From an uncultured Bacteroidota bacterium (GTDB taxonomy: Bacteria > Bacteroidota > Bacteroidia > Chitinophagales > Chitinophagaceae), in the NCBI GenBank assembly GCA_903851455.1, contig CAINOM010000137.1, forward strand, positions 1 to 6,175: DNA of 6,175 nt, read 5' to 3'. The position numbers were made by a program, and so were the translations under genes. The notes under the pieces are model-generated. The model saw nothing but the letters and a program-made list of their open reading frames with translations, ran no database searches and had not been told where the DNA came from. Position 1 is the stretch's first letter. Each line of letters opens with the position of its first letter. Positions 1 through 4,886 of this stretch are shown piece after piece.

Positions 1-23
1 GCGTCCTTTTTCAGCGTCTTCAT
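1..23 (-). CDS. Possible 5' end of a leftward gene (partial)
   Basis: On the minus strand an ATG at 23-21 opens a frame reading MKTLKKD and continues off the window edge. The lysine-rich start is typical of a bacterial N-terminus. An in-frame TAA lies 9 bases upstream of the ATG, so the gene cannot begin further upstream in this frame. No Shine-Dalgarno sequence is visible, which is common in Bacteroidota. The product cannot be named from seven codons. If real, the gene is divergent from the repeat protein and the AT-rich region between them would carry both promoters. Two plus-strand frames are also open from the edge, so this call is tentative. Confidence 0.3.
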
Positions 24-342
24 CACGGTAAATTATTTATCCGCAAAATGTTCCTTCGCTCTCTTAACCACCCACCTTTAAAATGCAAGGTAATCAGGTT
101 AGAAGATATATTTTGAAATAAGATACTATTATAAATTGCACTATGTATCGACAGTTAACGTTTGAATTATACCTTAATATGCAAATTCATTAACACTTAT
201 TCCATGTATAAAAGGCATTTTATGCGTATTTGTCTGATGTGTAACATTTGAATAACAAAAAAGCATTCGGAAAATTTGGATAATTGTTCATTTATATATT
301 TCTTTAGAGAAGTTTAATTCATCATTCAAAAACAGAGTACCT
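24..342. other. AT-rich intergenic region upstream of the repeat protein gene
   Basis: This stretch of about 320 bases has no convincing gene. It is visibly richer in A and T than the coding DNA on either side, as expected for a promoter region. It holds the promoter-like elements listed separately (247-278) and a small inverted repeat at 208-223 (ATAAAA, four-base gap, TTTTAT) that overlaps a second short palindrome at 215-225 (GCAT, TTT, ATGC). These palindromes are too short in AT-rich DNA to be called operators. Only very short open frames of 12 and 15 codons occur on the plus strand. I see no tRNA and no riboswitch I recognise. Confidence 0.6.
247..278 (+). promoter_or_regulatory. Bacteroidota-type promoter for the repeat protein gene
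   Basis: TTTG at 247-250 is followed, after 20 bases, by AAAATTTG at 271-278. The known Bacteroidota housekeeping promoter has TTTG near -33 and TAnnTTTG near -7, about 19-21 bases apart, so only the first T of the -7 box differs. Transcription would start near 283-287 and give a leader of about 55-60 bases before the ATG at 343. The match is by eye in AT-rich DNA, where chance hits are common. Confidence 0.42.
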
Positions 343-3300
343 ATGCGAAAATTTACAAAAAAGTGGAGTAGTGATTATGGTAAGTTGCTATTTAAAAGTT
401 TACTTCTGACATGTCTGGTATTTGTCAGTGGAAGTTCGTTCGCGATCACGGGCGCGCCGGTGGTATGTGTGGGCAGTACAACTGCGTTAACGGACCCCGG
501 AATTGGAGGCGTTTGGAGTAGTAGTAATGGAATGGTGGCTACAGTGGGTACCTCCGGTATTGTAACCGGGGTTGCTGCAGGCGTTGCAACGATTTCCTAC
601 ACGATAGCAGGCATTCCGCTTACAGTTGGTGTAACAGTAAATCCTGTTCCGTCGGGTATTGGCGGGGCAGCATCGGTGTGTAATGGCGCTACGATCACGT
701 TAAGTGATTTCACAAGCGGCGGCAATTGGACCAGCACTGCAGGCGTGTCTGTAACAACAGGTGCAACGACAACTACCGTTACCGGATTAACTAACGGCCC
801 CAACACGATCACTTATTCACTGGGCAGCGGATGTTACAGGACTTATCCAGTAACAGTAAAAGCACTGCCAACCTCCATACTTGGAACGCTGGGTGTGTGC
901 ACCTCGGGAGTAAGCTTCCTGTCTGACGCTACTACACTTGGTATGTGGACGATCAGCCCGGTAGGTACTGCAACCATCAGTCCATCCGGACGTGTATATG
1001 GCGTATCGGCCGGCGCGGCGGTTGTGACTTATACAGGCCCTAATGCCTGTATCACTACAGCTACGGTGACTGTTACTGCTGCTCCAACAGCGATAACAGG
1101 TAACGCCCCGGTTTGCCCGGCTTCGACCGTAACGCTGATTGACGCTACCGGCGGTGGTTCATGGACGAGTGGCAACACTGCCATTGCAACTGTGGGATCC
1201 GACGGCACACTGACCGGCATCGCTGCTGGTACCTGCGGTATTACTTATTCTACGGGCGCAGGTTGCTCTGTAATGACTATTGCGACGGTGAATTTAGCAC
1301 CCAATGCAGGCTCGCTTTCAGGCTCTGCTACTGCATGTACGGGTTCTACCACATCTTTCAGCGACGCTGTAATGGGTGGCATATGGAGCTCTGCAAATCC
1401 GGCGACCGGAACGGTAAACACATTTGGTGTTGTAAGGGGTCTTGCAGTAGGAACAACCACGATATCATATACGGTGACCAATTCATGCGGTTCGGCTGCT
1501 GCGACAGCAGTGGTGACGGTAGGCTTGGGCGCTAACGCGGGCACGATCACAGGTAATGCTCCCTTCTGTGCCGGTTCGACACTCGCATTAAGCGATGCAA
1601 TGAGCGGAGGTGTATGGACAAGCAACAATCCAGCAGTTGGTACAGTAGATGCTGCTTCAGGAAGTGTAACAGGTATCGCCGGCGGATCGGCGATTATCTA
1701 TTATACAGTGACTAACAGCTGCGGTAGCGCAAGTACCTCTGCAATGGTTTCGGTCAATGCCTTTACGGCTGGCACCATCACTGGTACGCCCCTTGTAATT
1801 GCGGGACTGACCACGTTGCTGGCTGATGTTAAAATGGGTGGTGTTTGGTCTGTAAGCAATTCGAATGCGAGCGTATCTGGCACCGGCCTGGTAACGGGCC
1901 TGGTTGCAGGTACAGTGACCGTAAGCTATACCGTAACTAATGGCTGCGGTTCAATTTCCGCTACTTATGTTGTAACGGTAAATGCATCTACTACTGCACC
2001 GATCATTGGACTGCAAAGTGTGTGTGTAGGCACAACTACTTCGCTGATCGATATTACTCCGGGCGGAGTGTGGAGCAGCAGCAATTCGCTGATTGCTTCA
2101 GTCGGTACATCGGGCGTTGTAACAGGTAATGCAGTGGGTACCGCTACCATTTATTATACAGTAGCAGGTGTTCCGGCGGCGGCGATAGTAACTGTTAATG
2201 CGAACCCATCAGGCATAGGCGGTGCAACATCGGTATGTAATGGTTTGTCTATTTCGCTGAGCGATCTTACGCCGGGCGGTACATGGACGAGCACTGCTGG
2301 TTTGTCTCTCACCGGTGGTTCATCCGCGAGCACAGTGTCGGTTACCGGTCTTGTAAACGGTCTTAACACGATCACTTACTCACTGGGTAGCGGATGCTCA
2401 AAAACTTATAATGTTACTGTAAAAGCGCCACCTACTTCTATATTGGGTGTTTGCGTGATCTGCAGCCTGGGATCTGTAACTTTCCTGTCTGATCTCACAG
2501 CTGGTATTTCATGGACGTGGGACGCAGTAGGTGTATTGACTGTGAGCCCATCAGGCCGCGTATATGGTGTATCTGCGGGTACTGCTAATGTTACTTATAC
2601 AGCTACCAATAATTGCATCACAACGACCGTTGTTTCGGTAAATCCGGCACCAATCGTTGCCGCAATAACAGGTGCCAATAATGTGAGCCATGGTGCGACA
2701 ATAGCATTGTCTGATCTTACCCCGGGCGGTAACTGGAGCAGCAGCAACCCCGCCATTGGAAGTGTGGATAACATTGGTAATGTAACCGGCGTGGGTACTT
2801 CCGGTGTCGTTATTATATCTTACACGATAGACTATCCTTCAGCGACCTGTGCCGCTAATTCTACAAAGTCGATCACGGTGCACACGCCCGCTCCGCCAAC
2901 ACATGGCAGTGGTGCAGGCGGTATGCTCAACATGATATCCGGCAGCTCTGCGACACTGGATGAAGACCTGACCAGCAGTGAGTGGACCAGCAGTAATACA
3001 GATGTTGCGACCGTTGAAGAAGGCCTGGTGATGGCCATTGGCCCGGGTAATGCCAGCATAACACATGTTGGTACCAATAGCACGGGTGCTATATCATCGA
3101 GCATTACGCAGGTGGTAGTTGATGGTTTGCCGCTGAATGTGAACGTTATCCCTAATCCGAATAATGGTGCATTCACCATCAAGGGAACAACAGGATCAAC
3201 AAAAGATGAAGAGCTGACGCTGGAAGTGACCAATGTTGTTGGCCGGATCGTCTACAGCAGCAAGGTGACTGCTATGGGTGGGAACATCAATGAGACAGTA

Positions 3301-3393
3301 TCACTTAGCGGCTCAATTGCCAGTGGCATGTATATGCTGAATGTGCGCAGCGCAGCCGGCAATAAGACATTCCATTTTGTGATGGAGAAATAG
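343..3393 (+). CDS. Secreted Ig-like (BIG2-type) repeat protein with T9SS C-terminal sorting domain
   Basis: This 1016-residue protein is probably exported by Sec and then the type IX secretion system, to be anchored on or released from the cell surface. Residues 1-34 form a signal peptide: a basic start, a hydrophobic core at about 15-28, and likely cleavage after SSFA. Residues 35-930 hold twelve Ig-like modules beginning near residues 35, 104, 177, 249, 322, 399, 476, 552, 623, 698, 773 and 853. A typical module runs ITG, VCxGxT, LxD, GGxWSSSN, ATV, GxVTGxxAG, TIxYT, a CG turn and VTVN, resembling bacterial Ig-like group 2 domains. Residues 931-1016 match the T9SS type A sorting domain, with NVIPNPNNGAFTI, a TNVVGRIVYSS strand, ASGMYMLNV and a terminal FHFVMEK. 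No enzymatic domain is visible, so an adhesive or structural surface role is inferred. The ATG at 343 is supported by the signal peptide directly behind it; the only SD-like bases are a weak AGAG at 334-337. The gene stands alone on its strand and converges on the OsmC gene. Confidence 0.93.
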   Translation: MRKFTKKWSSDYGKLLFKSLLLTCLVFVSGSSFAITGAPVVCVGSTTALTDPGIGGVWSSSNGMVATVGTSGIVTGVAAGVATISYTIAGIPLTVGVTVNPVPSGIGGAASVCNGATITLSDFTSGGNWTSTAGVSVTTGATTTTVTGLTNGPNTITYSLGSGCYRTYPVTVKALPTSILGTLGVCTSGVSFLSDATTLGMWTISPVGTATISPSGRVYGVSAGAAVVTYTGPNACITTATVTVTAAPTAITGNAPVCPASTVTLIDATGGGSWTSGNTAIATVGSDGTLTGIAAGTCGITYSTGAGCSVMTIATVNLAPNAGSLSGSATACTGSTTSFSDAVMGGIWSSANPATGTVNTFGVVRGLAVGTTTISYTVTNSCGSAAATAVVTVGLGANAGTITGNAPFCAGSTLALSDAMSGGVWTSNNPAVGTVDAASGSVTGIAGGSAIIYYTVTNSCGSASTSAMVSVNAFTAGTITGTPLVIAGLTTLLADVKMGGVWSVSNSNASVSGTGLVTGLVAGTVTVSYTVTNGCGSISATYVVTVNASTTAPIIGLQSVCVGTTTSLIDITPGGVWSSSNSLIASVGTSGVVTGNAVGTATIYYTVAGVPAAAIVTVNANPSGIGGATSVCNGLSISLSDLTPGGTWTSTAGLSLTGGSSASTVSVTGLVNGLNTITYSLGSGCSKTYNVTVKAPPTSILGVCVICSLGSVTFLSDLTAGISWTWDAVGVLTVSPSGRVYGVSAGTANVTYTATNNCITTTVVSVNPAPIVAAITGANNVSHGATIALSDLTPGGNWSSSNPAIGSVDNIGNVTGVGTSGVVIISYTIDYPSATCAANSTKSITVHTPAPPTHGSGAGGMLNMISGSSATLDEDLTSSEWTSSNTDVATVEEGLVMAIGPGNASITHVGTNSTGAISSSITQVVVDGLPLNVNVIPNPNNGAFTIKGTTGSTKDEELTLEVTNVVGRIVYSSKVTAMGGNINETVSLSGSIASGMYMLNVRSAAGNKTFHFVMEK
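445..1086 (+). repeat. First copy of a duplicated three-module block (modules 1-3)
   Basis: Residues 35-248 correspond module by module, in order, to residues 552-772. Shared marks are AGIP in place of the CG turn (module 1), SGIGGA then SVCNG and NTITYSLGSGC (module 2), and TSILG then SPSGRVYGVSAG and CITT (module 3). Hand alignment gives about 60%, 70% and somewhat under 60% amino-acid identity for the three pairs. This exceeds the similarity between neighbouring modules, so the unit that duplicated was probably the triplet. Confidence 0.8.
1996..2658 (+). repeat. Second copy of the duplicated three-module block (modules 8-10)
   Basis: Residues 552-772 are the counterpart of residues 35-248. 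Module 8 has AGVP where module 1 has AGIP. Module 9 repeats SGIGGATSVCNG and NTITYSLGSGC. Module 10 repeats TSILG, SPSGRVYGVSAG and CITT, with an extra cysteine pair-like CVIC at residues 704-707 and a second Trp at 726. Four other modules (1087-1995) separate the two copies. Silent positions differ widely, although short stretches remain identical, such as AACACGATCACTTA near 791 and 2360. Confidence 0.8.
3133..3390 (+). other. T9SS C-terminal sorting domain coding segment
   Basis: Residues 931-1016 carry the hallmarks of the Por secretion system C-terminal sorting domain family. These are PNPNNGAFTI at 938-946, a beta-strand ending in a VVGR turn at 965-968, SGSIASGMYMLNV at 989-1001 and a short final strand before the terminal lysine. 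In known T9SS cargo this domain directs passage through the outer membrane and is usually removed afterwards. Its presence implies that the organism has the T9SS machinery elsewhere in its genome. Confidence 0.88.
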
Positions 3394-3407
3394 GTAGCCA
3401 CACCCCA

Positions 3408-3427
3408 GCCTGCTCCAAAGAGCGGGT
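3408..3427 (+). other. Small hairpin just after the repeat protein stop codon
   Basis: GCCTGCTC at 3408-3415 can pair with GAGCGGGT at 3420-3427 around a CAAA loop, giving eight pairs of which two are G-U. It begins 14 bases after the TAG stop. No T-run follows, so it is not a terminator by itself. It could protect the mRNA 3' end or be chance. Confidence 0.25.
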
Positions 3428-3451
3428 GAGATCGAGGGTCGTAAAATAAAT

Positions 3452-3483
3452 AAAAAAGGGCTGGTGGCAACACCGGCCCTTTT
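3452..3483. terminator. Terminator hairpin between convergent genes, likely bidirectional
   Basis: GGGCTGGTG at 3458-3466 pairs with CACCGGCCC at 3471-3479 around a GCAA loop, flanked by AAAAAA on the left (3452-3457) and TTTT on the right (3480-3483). For rightward transcripts the stem is complete with one G-U pair and a GNRA loop, but the U-run is only four long. For leftward transcripts the stem has one C-A mismatch but is followed by a strong U-rich tract (TTTTTTATTTATTTTAC). It lies about 60 bases after the repeat protein stop and about 35 bases after the OsmC stop, so it probably ends both. Confidence 0.78.
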
Positions 3484-3518
3484 ATGTTGGATAAGAATGA
3501 AAGAATGAATTAGAGCTC

Positions 3519-3914
3519 TTATACCATTTGCGTTTCTATTTCTATCGGATTGCTGAGGATCTTGTGGACCGGGCAACTGTTGGCTATTTGAAGCAGCCGC
3601 GCCCTCTGCGTTTCGTCAAGGTTGCCCTTAAGGTGTATCTTTCTTTTGATGACCGTTTTGTTTGTCTCGTCGTTTCTGTTCAGTTCTACATCTATGGTCA
3701 TTTCTTCCAGGTCCCAGCCCTTGCGGTCGGCATACATGCGAAGGGTGACGGAAGTGCACGCAGCGAGTGATGCTGCAAGTAGCTCGGTAGGTGAAACTCC
3801 TTTATTCTGCCCACCGTCACTGACCGGTTCGTCTGAGATGAGGGTGTTGCCGGATGGGGATGTAACCTCAATTTTATAGCGCTCTTTGCCAATGTGTGAT
3901 GTAACTTTTGCCAC
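3519..3914 (-). CDS. OsmC-family protein (thiol-dependent peroxidase-like)
   Basis: The product has 131 residues, the usual size for single-domain OsmC/Ohr family proteins, which reduce organic hydroperoxides with a reactive cysteine pair in the cytoplasm. Both signature cysteines are present: Cys53 in LAACTSVTLRMYA and Cys114 in NSCPVHKIL. The PTELL motif with Glu44 and the glycine-rich GGQNKGVSP segment also fit. The sequence looks closer to the general OsmC/YhfA-like branch than to classical Ohr, so peroxidase activity is inferred from the family. The start is GTG at 3914-3912; the MAKVTSHIGKE beginning fits family N-termini and no upstream ATG is available before the pirin stop. The start lies 5 bases after the pirin stop codon, which suggests translational coupling. 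A U-rich terminator follows the stop. Confidence 0.9.
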   Translation of the reverse strand: MAKVTSHIGKERYKIEVTSPSGNTLISDEPVSDGGQNKGVSPTELLAASLAACTSVTLRMYADRKGWDLEEMTIDVELNRNDETNKTVIKRKIHLKGNLDETQRARLLQIANSCPVHKILSNPIEIETQMV

Positions 3915-3919
3915 GGTCT

Positions 3920-4804
3920 TTATTTTTTGTTGAGTGCAGGATAAGGAACAAATTCGGTTTCGTCACCTTTAATTTTATCAAATGCCTGGTCCATCCATTT
4001 TTGTTTGGCCTGTTTGATGATCTCTTTGTCGGTGGCTACAAAATTCCAATCGATGAATCTTTCTTCCGGGAAAGGGTCGCCACCAAAGATATAAATGGTG
4101 CTGCCGGGCGCCATCACAAAATCGCATAGCTGACCTTCTTTGGCAACAAGCAATTGTTTTGGGTGATAGGTGTTTCCTTCGCTTTCTATGTTGCCTTCAA
4201 GTATATACAGTCCCGCTTCTCCGAAAAGCTCGTGGCCGATGTGCACTGTTTGCTGTGTTGTGCTTTTTATTTCGAGCATAAACAACTTGCTGTAAACCGG
4301 CACAGCCGACTTCCTGCCAAATGCCTCGCCGGCGATTAACTTGAGTTGCAGATCGCCCTCCGCCCATGATGGGATCTTTGATGCATCAATGTGAAAGAAT
4401 TCGGGCTCCATCCGCTCAAGGTCCTTTGGAAGGGCCACCCATATTTGCAGGCCATGCATGTTCTTATCAGAGTGGCGCAGGTATTCGGGTGTTCTCTCGG
4501 AATGAACGATCCACTTGCCTGCCGTCATCCAGTTCACTGCGCCGGGTTTTATTTCTACAGAATTGCCCAGCGTATCGCGGTGCTGGATACTGCCTTCAAA
4601 TAAGAAAGTAAGCGTGGAGAGGCCGATATGAGGGTGGGGCAGCACATCGAAATTTTCATGATCGCTGAGCTTAGCGGGGCCCATATGATCAATGAAGATG
4701 AACGGCCCTACCATTCTCTTTTCGCGGAAGGGTAGTAAACGGCCAACCATGAACTTGCCGATGCTTGCGGCCCGTTCTTCTATGATAAGACTGATGTTTG
4801 ACAT
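3920..4804 (-). CDS. Pirin-family cupin protein
   Basis: Pirins are bicupin, usually iron-binding proteins; some bacterial members show quercetin dioxygenase activity and others act as regulators. The product has 294 residues from the chosen ATG at 4804-4802. The four residues matching the pirin metal site are present in the N-terminal cupin: His57 and His59 in LPHPHIG, His101 and Glu103 in VHSERTPEY. FEGSIQHRDTLGN and GAVNWMTAGKWIVHSE are typical pirin segments, and the C-terminal cupin includes LYILEGNIE and IYIFGGDPFPEERF. The frame is open to an ATG at 4915, but that start would overlap the ABC gene and add 37 residues unlike any pirin start; MSNISLIIEERAASIGKF is the expected beginning. 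I see no clear promoter in the 82-base gap after the ABC gene. The substrate is unknown. Confidence 0.92.
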   Translation of the reverse strand: MSNISLIIEERAASIGKFMVGRLLPFREKRMVGPFIFIDHMGPAKLSDHENFDVLPHPHIGLSTLTFLFEGSIQHRDTLGNSVEIKPGAVNWMTAGKWIVHSERTPEYLRHSDKNMHGLQIWVALPKDLERMEPEFFHIDASKIPSWAEGDLQLKLIAGEAFGRKSAVPVYSKLFMLEIKSTTQQTVHIGHELFGEAGLYILEGNIESEGNTYHPKQLLVAKEGQLCDFVMAPGSTIYIFGGDPFPEERFIDWNFVATDKEIIKQAKQKWMDQAFDKIKGDETEFVPYPALNKK

Positions 4805-4886
4805 GGCGTAGTATTTATGCTTAAAAATAAGGAAAGGTGAGAAGAGTTTGGTGGAAGGGCAATAGACATTTAAAGAAATAAATGAA

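Larger units (their letters stand above)
445..3132 (+). repeat. Twelve tandem Ig-like modules inside the repeat protein
   Basis: The array covers residues 35-930. Conserved tryptophans mark one module each at residues 58, 129, 202, 274, 348, 425, 502, 577, 648, 724, 798 and 881, spaced 71-83 residues apart. Each of the first eleven is preceded at exactly -7 by Asp in an L/F-x-D motif; the twelfth has Glu. Modules 5-7 are most alike in sharing YTVTN followed by SCGS or GCGS, and modules 6 and 7 both begin AGTITG. Module 12 is the most diverged and charged. The DNA has drifted at third codon positions, so these are not recent exact repeats. Confidence 0.88.

Noticed and set aside
1..116. Plus-strand frames open from the window edge to stops at 79-81 (26 codons) and 114-116 (37 codons)
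   Set aside because: They could be the tail of a rightward gene, but neither translation resembles a protein end I recognise, and short open frames at an edge are expected by chance. The minus-strand MKTLKKD start is somewhat more protein-like, though also weak.
83..251. Tiny plus-strand ORFs at 83-121 (12 codons) and 204-251 (15 codons, with a CLMC motif)
   Set aside because: Both lack a ribosome binding site, lie in AT-rich DNA and have no other support as leader peptides or small proteins.
403..420. Cys24 in LLTC of the signal peptide as a lipoprotein lipobox
   Set aside because: The residue before Cys is Thr, where Gly, Ala or Ser is expected. A better signal peptidase I site (SSFA) follows, and the protein ends in a T9SS sorting domain.
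1161..1535. A 124-codon alternative plus-strand frame, rich in Cys, Arg and His, inside the repeat protein
   Set aside because: It is a frame-shifted reading of the Ig-like modules. The real frame is continuous through the region with signal peptide and sorting domain at its ends.
445..2658. Repeated DNA as a CRISPR array or mobile element
   Set aside because: The repeats are in-frame protein modules of 70-80 codons with diverged silent sites. There are no short exact repeats with unique spacers, no terminal inverted repeats and no transposase.
597..3233. Several antisense open frames of 60-133 codons opposite the repeat protein gene
   Set aside because: Their translations are Val/Pro/Thr-rich mirror products of the repetitive Thr/Gly/Val codons on the plus strand. 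They recur with the repeats and have no start signals or family motifs.
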